From Palsa-1400 sp036008545 (lineage in GTDB: Bacteria; Verrucomicrobiota; Verrucomicrobiia; Limisphaerales; Palsa-1400): a DNA stretch of 5,589 nt. A program made the position numbers and the translations under genes. The notes below the pieces were generated by a model that was given only the letters and a program-made list of their open reading frames with translations, ran no database searches and was not told where the DNA came from. This document shows positions 1-5,249 of the stretch, piece after piece (the first letter of the stretch is position 1; every line of letters begins with the position of its first letter). The DNA lies in contig DASYNM010000088.1 in NCBI GenBank assembly GCA_036008545.1, positions 1-5,589 on the forward strand, in the 5' to 3' direction.

Positions 1-149
1 GCTGGCTGGAGAAATTGCCGCCCCGCTCGGAAGCCGAGACCGACATGCTGGACATGGCGCTGGCGGTCGAGCCCAATTCGCGGCTCTCCTGCCAGATCGT
101 GTGCAACGACGCCCTTGATGGGATAAAAGTCACCGTCGCGCCGGAGTAA
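1..149 (+). CDS. 2Fe-2S ferredoxin, C-terminal fragment (5' end outside window)
   Basis: Reading from base 3, the frame gives 48 residues ending in a TAA stop at 147-149. It contains WLEKLPPRSEAETDMLDMA, then PNSRLSCQI, then NDALDG. This is the C-terminal part of adrenodoxin-type [2Fe-2S] ferredoxins: the Cys in RLSCQI is the fourth cluster ligand, and the acidic stretch before it is the usual partner-docking helix. Such proteins pass single electrons in the cytoplasm, for example to P450s or in Fe-S cluster assembly; the substrate system is not visible here. An extra Cys lies four residues after the ligand Cys (CQIVC), where the family often has a non-cysteine residue. The first three cluster cysteines lie upstream of the window. 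The next gene begins 5 nt after the stop, so the two are probably cotranscribed. Family assignment is strong; the specific role is unknown. Confidence 0.88.
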   Translation, partial: WLEKLPPRSEAETDMLDMALAVEPNSRLSCQIVCNDALDGIKVTVAPE

Positions 150-154
150 GACGC

Positions 155-526
155 ATGTCACGGGCCTTGGGCGTGATCCTGTTGGTTGTTCTGGCCGCCT
201 GTACGCCCGCGCCCAAAAAGAATGCGCCACCGCCCGCCAACCAGCTTGCATCGGTCTCCGAGGCGGGCGGCCACACACCCCTTCCGGTGATAAGCTACGG
301 TCATCCGGGGGAATATCTTTTCCATGGTTATCGTTGCGACACGGACTGTCTGCTTCATCAGAAGGGCTATCAGTGGGCATCGGAGCACAAGATCGTCGAT
401 CCCAAGGATTGCCGGGGTACGTCGGAAGAGTTCATCGAAGGTTGCCTTGCCTTTTCCGGAATCGAAGGTCCGTTGGGCGAGCGCGATTTCGACGTCAGTT
501 TCCCGCACATGAGCGGAACGCCCTGA
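155..526 (+). CDS. small four-cysteine lipoprotein, function unknown
   Basis: A 123-residue protein with a lipoprotein signal peptide: hydrophobic residues 5-15 lead into a lipobox, L13-A14-A15-C16, so the mature protein should be lipid-anchored at Cys16 and face the periplasm. A Pro/Ala/Lys-rich linker (about 17-30) follows. The compact conserved core lies at about 58-100 and carries four cysteines, C61-x3-C65, C86 and C97, with the motifs GYRCDTDC, GYQWA and EGCLAF. This core resembles a widespread small proteobacterial family of unknown function with the pattern GYxCxxDC...GYxWA...C...FxEGCxA. The even number of cysteines in an exported domain suggests two disulfides (inference). The ATG at 155 is supported by GGAG at 143-146, 8 nt upstream and overlapping the end of the ferredoxin gene. 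Translational coupling to that gene is likely. No enzymatic motif is recognised. Confidence 0.8.
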   Translation: MSRALGVILLVVLAACTPAPKKNAPPPANQLASVSEAGGHTPLPVISYGHPGEYLFHGYRCDTDCLLHQKGYQWASEHKIVDPKDCRGTSEEFIEGCLAFSGIEGPLGERDFDVSFPHMSGTP

Positions 527-545
527 GCCGGTGAGGGCGAAACCT

Positions 546-598
546 CTCGCCAGCCCGACAAATTATCACTAATGTCTGGTTCGGCCGAACGACCGTCG
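546..598. repeat. intergenic repeat copy 1 (pairs with 1750-1802)
   Basis: Aligned without gaps at an offset of 1204 nt, 546-582 matches 1750-1786 at about 27 of 37 positions. It includes an identical CTCGCCAG block and a conserved core, AAATTnTCAnTAnTGTCnGG. Similarity weakens after 582 (about 8 of 16 to position 598). The two copies lie on either side of the retropepsin-like gene. Alternatives are a decayed intergenic repeat family, a remnant of a small mobile element, or shared regulatory sequence. Confidence 0.5.
579..590. promoter_or_regulatory. 12-bp perfect palindrome upstream of the retropepsin-like gene
   Basis: GTTCGGCCGAAC is a perfect 12-bp palindrome lying 54 nt before the ATG at 645, within the only gap between the lipoprotein gene and the retropepsin-like gene. 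Its size and position suit a dimeric repressor operator. The corresponding stretch of the second repeat copy is not palindromic. No regulator is identified, and chance cannot be excluded for a CG-rich palindrome. Confidence 0.25.
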
Positions 599-644
599 CA
601 TTGTTTCAATCGCCGACTGATCAACCGCAACGAGGGGGTCTGTC

Positions 645-1718
645 ATGCTCAAGCACATACTTGCCGCGTCCGTCGCATTGCTGGCGTTGACTGCCGCGGC
701 GGCGGCTGAGACGTGCAGCTTGCCGACACTCGCCGACTCGGCAGACCTGATGCCGGTTGCCGGAAGCGATCTGATGACGGTGCCGGTAAAGGTCAACGAC
801 CAGCCCAAGCAATTCCTGCTGGATATTGGAACCAACCCGAACGAAATCTCCCAAGCGGCGGTCACGCAATTGGGCCTGCCTCAAGACGCCAAGTTGACCG
901 AAAGCATCGGTGCAAACGGCTCAAACATGCAATCGGGCGGCGGCAACTTATCGGCTCTCACCAACGGGGGGCTGGGCAATGTCTCGATCTACGATGTCCG
1001 GGACAAAACAGGCGCCGGCGGCGCGCAGACCCGCGTTCGCATTACCTCCTTCACCATCGGGGGCGCCACGGGCCAGCACTTGATGTTCCTGGTCGCCAAT
1101 GACGCGGAGATGGGAAAGTCCCAATCGGAACCCTATGACGGACTCCTGACCGGCGATTTCTTCAAGCAGTACGATGTCGAGATGGATTTTGGCGGAAAAG
1201 AGATCAACTATCTCACTCCCACCAAATGCACGGACCCAAATCAGGTGGTGTTCTGGGCGCATTCCGCCGTGGGAGTGATCCCCATGACGATTGTGGACGG
1301 CAAAATCAACGTGCCCGTGTCGGTCCAGGGCCATCCCATCAATGCGGTGATCGACACGAGCTCCTCGCGCACCATGATGCGCCGCGACATTGCCGAGTTA
1401 ACATCGGGCCTCAAGGCCGATACGCCGGATATGATGCCCGATGGCGACCTCAAAGACGGAAAAGGCATGCCGGTTTATGTTCATACTTTCTCTCAAATCT
1501 CCTTCGCGGGCGGTGTCACGGCGATGAATGTTCCGGCGCTGATCCTGACCAACAGCCTGACCCACGAAATCACCAGCAAGATGGTCTTGGGAAGCTGGGC
1601 GCGTTCAGCGGACGCGCAAGTACCCGACATGACGCTGGGCATGGATGTGCTGCATCAGCTTCATCTCTATGTCGTCTTTGGCCAGAAGAAGATTTACGTG
1701 ACCGCGGCCCAACTATAG
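645..1718 (+). CDS. secreted tandem retropepsin-like (aspartyl protease fold) protein
   Basis: A 357-residue protein with a Sec signal peptide (residues 1-21, AAAAAETC; cleavage probably after the Ala run). Two retropepsin-like units follow. Unit 1, about 40-190, has the flap-strand aspartate motif LLDIGTN (D60) and the closing motif YDGLLTGDFFKQYDVEMDF. Unit 2, about 210-355, has AVIDTSSS (D237) and closes with LGMDVLHQLHLYVVF. Both closing motifs match the usual GxLGxDFLxxxxVxxDF segment of bacterial retropepsin-like proteins. The canonical D-T/S-G triad is altered in both: D60-I-G in unit 1 and D237-T-S in unit 2. Peptidase activity is therefore doubtful, although both aspartates remain. 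ATG 645 has GAGGGGG at 632-638, 6 nt upstream. The gene stands alone, with 118 nt before it and 272 nt after it. The fold assignment is fairly sure; substrate and role are unknown. Confidence 0.78.
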   Translation: MLKHILAASVALLALTAAAAAETCSLPTLADSADLMPVAGSDLMTVPVKVNDQPKQFLLDIGTNPNEISQAAVTQLGLPQDAKLTESIGANGSNMQSGGGNLSALTNGGLGNVSIYDVRDKTGAGGAQTRVRITSFTIGGATGQHLMFLVANDAEMGKSQSEPYDGLLTGDFFKQYDVEMDFGGKEINYLTPTKCTDPNQVVFWAHSAVGVIPMTIVDGKINVPVSVQGHPINAVIDTSSSRTMMRRDIAELTSGLKADTPDMMPDGDLKDGKGMPVYVHTFSQISFAGGVTAMNVPALILTNSLTHEITSKMVLGSWARSADAQVPDMTLGMDVLHQLHLYVVFGQKKIYVTAAQL

Positions 1719-1990
1719 ATCGCGCTCACGGACTATCGCCGGACATCCACTCGCCAGTATTAAAAATTCTCATTAGTGTCCGGTCCCTTGGGGCGAGCGG
1801 CGACCCGTAGGGACAAGCGGTCCAGAGGACGAAACGCCGAGAATCAAAACACAAATGTACTCATTGGAAATGCCCACATAGTCCTTGATGTGAGCATTCT
1901 TGCACAGCTTACACCTTTGCGAGGGCGTAACCTTAGCTTGCGTGGGCGACCGCGAATGCTGTCAGGGCAGGCCGTAAAGGGGATTGCGAA
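1719..1990. other. 272-nt non-coding gap before the HiPIP operon
   Basis: No convincing gene lies here. An open frame starting at 1776 runs into the HiPIP gene in another frame but has no ribosome site and an unrecognisable Arg-rich product. The gap holds the second intergenic repeat copy (1750-1802) and presumably the promoter of the HiPIP operon. Weak -35-like hexamers (TTGATG at 1885, TTGCAC at 1900) lack a good -10 partner at 17 nt. The sequence GAGCATTCTT at 1892-1901 recurs upstream of the cytochrome gene at 5250. Confidence 0.5.
1750..1802. repeat. intergenic repeat copy 2 (pairs with 546-598)
   Basis: This is the second member of the direct repeat described at 546-598, in the same orientation, starting 32 nt after the stop of the retropepsin-like gene. 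Its core reads ATTAGTGTCCGGTCCC. A partial, inverted match, TTAGTG...CCGGTC with 2 extra bases, occurs around 4978-4992 at the 5' end of the minus-strand lipoprotein gene. Copies are well diverged, so this is not a recent duplication. Confidence 0.5.
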
Positions 1991-2308
1991 GTGTTCATTG
2001 ACAAAAAAACCGCGAAAACACTCCTCGACGCTCTACGGCAGCCAACTGAAATTTCGCGCCGTACCCTATTGCGCAGTGCAACGGCCATTGCCGGCGGTGC
2101 TGTCGCTTTTGCCGGAGCGATAACGGCAACCGGCGCCCAGGCGGATGCGACCAAGACTTCGCAAAAGGCGGCGGACTACCAGGCCGGTCCCAAAAACGGT
2201 CTACGCTGTGGCGACTGTTCACTTTTCCAGGCACCTTCGTCGTGCCAACTGGTCGACGGCACGATCAGCCGCGTGGGCTGGTGCACATTCTTCGTCGCGA
2301 AAAGCTGA
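1991..2308 (+). CDS. Tat-exported high-potential iron-sulfur protein (HiPIP)
   Basis: A 105-residue precursor. Residues 1-51 form a twin-arginine signal: S22-R23-R24-T-L-L followed by a hydrophobic stretch (30-47) and a cleavage site near AQA51. Tat export fits a protein folded around its cluster in the cytoplasm. The mature part (about 54 residues) has four cysteines in HiPIP arrangement, C73-x2-C76-x8-C85-x12-C98, with the family's GxISxxGWC-like ending (DGTISRVGWC) and an upstream Tyr63 placed like the conserved HiPIP tyrosine. They should bind one [4Fe-4S] cluster cycling between 3+ and 2+. The short loops resemble small HiPIPs such as Iro and PioC more than long purple-sulfur types. The start is GTG 1991, supported by AAAGGGGA at 1976-1983, 7 nt upstream. 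It is the first gene of the operon; the porin-cytochrome starts 56 nt after its stop. Role inferred: periplasmic carrier between outer-membrane and inner-membrane partners. Confidence 0.9.
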   Translation: MFIDKKTAKTLLDALRQPTEISRRTLLRSATAIAGGAVAFAGAITATGAQADATKTSQKAADYQAGPKNGLRCGDCSLFQAPSSCQLVDGTISRVGWCTFFVAKS

Positions 2309-2349
2309 GTCGCGCTTGCCGGAGAGATTTCACTAGAGCCGAGTACGCC

Positions 2350-2363
2350 AGGAGGGGCCTCCT
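2350..2363 (+). promoter_or_regulatory. ribosome site fixing the GTG start at 2365, inside a possible hairpin
   Basis: AGGAGGGG at 2350-2357 is a near-perfect Shine-Dalgarno sequence placed 7-9 nt before GTG 2365. This start yields a clean signal peptide and avoids overlap with the HiPIP gene. Immediately downstream, CTCCT at 2359-2363 is complementary to AGGAG at 2350-2354. This gives a 5-bp hairpin with a 4-nt loop that would mask the ribosome site. Confidence 0.6.
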
Positions 2364-2364
2364 C

Positions 2365-3738
2365 GTGTCCAACCAGCATGCGCATGTCGGTTTGCCGGGG
2401 AACCTTGCCCTTGGTCTCATGACGTTGATTCTGACGGCGTTGCCGCAGACCGCCGACGCCGTGCCAAGTTTCGCGCGCCAAACAGGCCTCGCCTGTGAGG
2501 CTTGCCATACCGTATTTCCGCAACTCACGCCGTTCGGGCGCACGTTCAAGGCAAGCGGTTACACCCTGTTCAATACGAGCAAGGTTACGGACATCAATGC
2601 CCTCCGGCAAAGCGTCCTATCGTTGTCCGATATTCCTCCCGTTTCTGCGATGGTCGAGGCTTCGACCAGCGTCGCCGCCAGGGCCAATGACGCCAACTCG
2701 AGCAAGATTTCCACCGACTTCCCGCAGCAGGCGAGCCTTTTTTACGCTGGACGTGTATCGGACAATGTGGGTGCCTATTTCCAGCTGACATATGACGACC
2801 AGAGCGGCACAATCGGCATCGACAATACCGATGTCCGCTTCGCCGACGTTGCCGTCATCAACGGCCATAACGTGATTTATGGCGTCAGCCTGAACAACAA
2901 CCCGACAGTTCAGGATCTGTGGAACAGCACGCCAGCCTGGGGCCAACCGTTCATCGGCTCGCCCGCTCTGCAGATGCCTGGCGCCACTACTAAGATTGAA
3001 GGCCCCATGGCACAGGTCGTTGCCGGCCTGTCTGCCTATGCCGATATCGATAACGCGCTCTACGTCGAGGTCGGCGTGTACCGGTCGGCGCTCCAAGGGG
3101 TTTCCGTGGCCAACAATGGAAACCTCGACAACGACATCATCTCCAGCGTCGCTCCCTATTGGCGCGTCGCTTATGAATGGGATTGGAACAAGAATTCCTG
3201 GGAATTCGGGACGCTGGGTCTTTATTCGACGATTGTGAATCCCACTACACCCGCCGGGAACAAGATCAATTTGTCGCTGCAGGATGCTCCGACTGACCGC
3301 TTCTTGGATACCGGTATCGACAGCCAGTATCAATATATCGACGACGAAACCCAAATATCCGTCGATGCGAGATGGATTCACGAGACTCAAAATCTTGGCG
3401 CGACCAACGCAGCAGGCTTCTCAACCAATCCGAGCAACTATGTCGACAGTTTCAACCTGACCGGCAGCTATTACTGGAATCGCAAACTGGGCGCCAGTTT
3501 GGGTTTCTTCGATGTCGCCGGCTCCAGCGATCCGCTCTATTTCGGCACTCTCAACGGCAAGCCCAACAGCAAATGGGGGACGGTGGAAGTCGACTATCTG
3601 CCGTGGCTGAACATCAAACTGGGCCTTCAGTACACCGCTTACGTGGAGTTCAACGGTGCTTCATCCAACTATGACGGTGCCGGTCGCAGCGCGTCCGACA
3701 ACAATCTTTTGTATGGATTTTTGTGGATCGCCTACTAG
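2365..3738 (+). CDS. Cyc2-like fused monoheme cytochrome c / outer-membrane porin
   Basis: From GTG 2365 the protein has 457 residues. A signal peptide ends at TADA32. The mature N-terminus reads VPSFARQTGLACEACH, matching the Cyc2 signature AxPxFAR[Q/K]T before a single CxxCH (C44, C47, proximal ligand H48). It is followed by FPQLTPFGRTFKASGY, also a Cyc2-type continuation. Residues from about 95 to the end show alternating polar and aromatic/hydrophobic strands with many Tyr, Asn and Asp, ending LLYGFLWIAY with a terminal aromatic, as outer-membrane beta-barrels do. Total length is near that of known Cyc2 proteins. Cyc2 holds one heme in a porin and takes electrons from Fe(II) outside the cell. 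Here the donor is not proven: CHTVFPQLTPFGR-type porin cytochromes also occur in organisms not known to oxidise iron. The gene sits between HiPIP and c4 genes, so electron transfer across the outer membrane is the best inference. Confidence 0.8.
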   Translation: MSNQHAHVGLPGNLALGLMTLILTALPQTADAVPSFARQTGLACEACHTVFPQLTPFGRTFKASGYTLFNTSKVTDINALRQSVLSLSDIPPVSAMVEASTSVAARANDANSSKISTDFPQQASLFYAGRVSDNVGAYFQLTYDDQSGTIGIDNTDVRFADVAVINGHNVIYGVSLNNNPTVQDLWNSTPAWGQPFIGSPALQMPGATTKIEGPMAQVVAGLSAYADIDNALYVEVGVYRSALQGVSVANNGNLDNDIISSVAPYWRVAYEWDWNKNSWEFGTLGLYSTIVNPTTPAGNKINLSLQDAPTDRFLDTGIDSQYQYIDDETQISVDARWIHETQNLGATNAAGFSTNPSNYVDSFNLTGSYYWNRKLGASLGFFDVAGSSDPLYFGTLNGKPNSKWGTVEVDYLPWLNIKLGLQYTAYVEFNGASSNYDGAGRSASDNNLLYGFLWIAY

Positions 3739-3757
3739 ACGCCGGTCCGGTTGCGTG

Positions 3758-3763
3758 AAGGAG
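3758..3763 (+). promoter_or_regulatory. ribosome site fixing the ATG start at 3772
   Basis: AAGGAG lies 8 nt before ATG 3772. It favours this start over an in-frame TTG at 3751, which would add seven polar residues in front of the signal peptide and has no ribosome site of its own. Confidence 0.75.
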
Positions 3764-3771
3764 AATCGGCC

Positions 3772-4416
3772 ATGAAAACTATCGCCCTTGTGCCAGCCGC
3801 GGCGGCGATTGCTTGCCTGATAGGCATTTCCAGCATTGGCGCGGGTTCAGCCGTTCCGCCAGTTGCTCCAGGTGTGGAACCCGTTCCCGCCGCCGCAATA
3901 TCGAAGGCGACATCCGTCTGCCAGAATTGTCACGGGCCGGGCGGGGACAGCGTGTCGTCAACCTTTCCCCGGTTGAACGGCCAGCAAGCGGATTATATCA
4001 CGGCTCAACTCAAAAATTTTCGCGATCACAGCCGATCCGATCCGCATGCGCAGGCTTATATGTGGGGAATGGCTTCTCAGCTTGACGATACGCTGATCGC
4101 CGGGCTTGCAAAATATTATGCCGGCCAAAAGCCGCAGCCGCCTCAAAGCGGCGGCGCTCTGGCTGCCGAGGGCAGGAAAATCTACGTGAACGGCGTCACC
4201 GCCGAAAATATTCCCTCTTGCCAGATATGCCACGGAGCCAATGGGGAAGGTAAAGGCGCGTTCCCGCGGCTCGCCGGCCAGCACGGCGATTACCTCAAAA
4301 AGCAAATGGAAGCGTTTCGCTCCACATTGCGCGACAACGCCGTGATGCACGCGAACACGAAGGACATGACCGACAGCCAGATCGAGGCGTTGGCGTCGTA
4401 CCTTTCAAATGACTGA
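3772..4416 (+). CDS. periplasmic diheme cytochrome c4
   Basis: A 214-residue protein. Residues 1-27 form a signal peptide (MKTIALVPAA..., small residues near 24-27). A Pro/Ala/Val-rich stretch (about 28-42) precedes two homologous class I cytochrome domains. Domain 1 has C50-QN-C53-H54, FPRLNGQ and the likely sixth ligand Met97. Domain 2 has C150-QI-C153-H154, FPRLAGQ and the likely sixth ligand Met192, with the DSQIEALASYLS end typical of c4. Both Met residues sit seven positions before the usual L(S/T)xxxI turn; in domain 2 that turn Leu is replaced by Met199. The c4 class carries electrons to terminal oxidases. Cyc1, the partner of Cyc2 in Acidithiobacillus ferrooxidans, belongs to it. The start lies 33 nt after the porin-cytochrome stop, so cotranscription is expected. 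Family is near certain; its partners here are inferred from position. Confidence 0.92.
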   Translation: MKTIALVPAAAAIACLIGISSIGAGSAVPPVAPGVEPVPAAAISKATSVCQNCHGPGGDSVSSTFPRLNGQQADYITAQLKNFRDHSRSDPHAQAYMWGMASQLDDTLIAGLAKYYAGQKPQPPQSGGALAAEGRKIYVNGVTAENIPSCQICHGANGEGKGAFPRLAGQHGDYLKKQMEAFRSTLRDNAVMHANTKDMTDSQIEALASYLSND

Positions 4417-4437
4417 CGTTTGCCGGCGGCGATTGGA

Positions 4438-4459
4438 GTGCTGCGGGAAACCGCACTAC
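4438..4459. terminator. possible terminator hairpin between convergent genes
   Basis: TGCGG-GAAA-CCGCA at 4442-4455 is a perfect 5-bp stem with a stable GNRA tetraloop. One mismatch and three further pairs, one of them a G-T wobble, extend it to 4438-4459. It starts 21 nt after the c4 stop and overlaps the stop codon of the minus-strand lipoprotein gene. There is no T-run on either side, so intrinsic termination is uncertain. Confidence 0.3.
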
Positions 4460-4989
4460 CAGACGCAGCCATAGACCGTGCATTTTGGCGTCAGAGCGTT
4501 CGACTTGGTTGATGCCGGTATTGCCGAAGGCGGCCCATGCGGTATCGCGACGGCTTCCACTGGCATGGCCGTATAATTGCGCAGTTTGCCGGCCGCGATG
4601 TTCTCTGCGTCCCATACGCCAGGCCGCTGCGGATTGATCTCGCTTTGCCGGTAAAGTTTGATGGTCACGTCAACGCCTGGTCGAACGAAAGAAACATCGC
4701 CCCGAACCGATTCAGTAGCCCCGACGATCTGGAAATAGCGAAACCCGTGATCCAGAGTCATCGCTGCGGCTTTGACAAGCGTTTTCCGGGTGGCGTTGCT
4801 GATGTTGTCGCCGACGGTGTCTCGCCCCGAAATCACGGCCAGACGATCATCGAGCATTTTTGGCGCTGTACTCACGCAAGCGGAAAGCGTGAGGCTACAA
4901 AGAGCCCCCAGCAGAATGCTCCCGCCGAGGCGCCGAAAGGCGACAACAAATTCCCGGTATTTGCGCATCTGATTTTTGACCGGTCCCAC
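4456..4989 (-). CDS. CC0125/CC1285-like lipoprotein
   Basis: A 177-residue protein from GTG 4989 (minus strand). A basic n-region and hydrophobic stretch end in lipobox L35-S36-A37-C38, so it should be lipid-anchored. The core, about 55-92, reads GRDTVGDNISNATRKTLVKAA then MTLDHGFRYFQIVGA. This matches the CC0125/CC1285 lipoprotein pattern, in which a helix (xxAAxLTLxxGY) leads into a strand (xxFxIV); the function of that family is unknown to me. The tail carries two cysteines (C170 and C175, KCTVYGCVW). Start choice is open: GTG 4989 has AGGA at 4997-5000, 7 nt upstream, while ATG 4968 gives a more usual 31-residue signal through the Cys but has no ribosome site. It is convergent with the cytochrome operon, with 39 nt between stops, so probably not part of that operon. 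Confidence 0.72.
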   Translation of the reverse strand: MGPVKNQMRKYREFVVAFRRLGGSILLGALCSLTLSACVSTAPKMLDDRLAVISGRDTVGDNISNATRKTLVKAAAMTLDHGFRYFQIVGATESVRGDVSFVRPGVDVTIKLYRQSEINPQRPGVWDAENIAAGKLRNYTAMPVEAVAIPHGPPSAIPASTKSNALTPKCTVYGCVW

Positions 4990-5249
4990 TAAGTGGTCCT
5001 GTGGCGATGCTAGTTTAACTCCAGCTATTGCGCCACCACCTTGTTGTCCGGCAGATCAAGCTTCTCAGTCTGCCAGCGCCAACAGCGCGCGTTGCGGATG
5101 CCTCTAATTGGCAGATATGTCCCTTTCGCCCCTACGTATCGCTCGTTAGCCCAGTAGTCATTTTCGGAGCATTCTTAACCCTGCCGGATTTGCAAGAGAA
5201 GCCTATACCGCTATTCTCTGCATCAAATTCATAGTGTCGGAGGGGTCTC
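4990..5249. other. 260-nt non-coding gap between divergent genes
   Basis: This gap should hold the promoters of the minus-strand lipoprotein and of the cytochrome gene at 5250. CCACTAAGTGG at 4986-4996 is an 11-nt inverted repeat overlapping the lipoprotein GTG start. GGCAGA/TCTGCC (5050-5055 with 5069-5074) can form a 6-bp stem, with outer GTTG/CAAC pairing at 5043-5046 and 5080-5083. The open frame at 5028-5234 starts at TTG, has no ribosome site and is not recognised. GAGCATTCTT recurs at 5167-5176. Confidence 0.45.
5190..5217 (+). promoter_or_regulatory. weak sigma70-like promoter candidate for the anchored cytochrome c
   Basis: TTGCAA at 5190-5195 and TATTCT at 5212-5217 are separated by 16 nt, each matching 4 of 6 consensus positions. 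They lie 33 nt before the ATG at 5250, leaving room for a short leader with the ribosome site. The match is modest. Confidence 0.3.

Noticed and set aside
158..508. 116-residue open frame antisense to the small lipoprotein
   Set aside because: The + strand frame has a lipobox, a conserved cysteine core and a good ribosome site; the antisense product has none.
1885..1905. FNR/CRP-like site upstream of the HiPIP gene (TTGAT and TGTG...CACA)
   Set aside because: The TTGAT half has no matching ATCAA half, and TGTG-N10-CACA lacks the full TGTGA/TCACA arms; too weak to call.
1776..2123. 115-residue open frame on the + strand overlapping the HiPIP gene
   Set aside because: The product is basic and low in recognisable structure, has no ribosome site, and conflicts with the clear HiPIP frame.
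2242..2364. Longer N-terminus for the porin-cytochrome from an in-frame ATG at 2242
   Set aside because: It would overlap the HiPIP gene by 67 nt and put about 41 mostly Arg-rich residues before the signal peptide; GTG 2365 has a near-perfect ribosome site and gives a direct signal peptide.
2617..3390. 257-residue open frame on the minus strand
   Set aside because: It is antisense to the porin-cytochrome gene, its product matches nothing I recognise, and no ribosome site was noted; the + strand gene has clear family motifs.
5043..5083. Stem-loop that might be a small structured RNA
   Set aside because: Six base pairs plus four outer pairs across unequal internal loops around a 13-nt loop; no known RNA family recognised and no terminator nearby.
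5028..5234. 68-residue open frame in the gap before the last cytochrome
   Set aside because: TTG start, no ribosome site, no recognised motif, and it ends just before the promoter-proximal region of the next gene.
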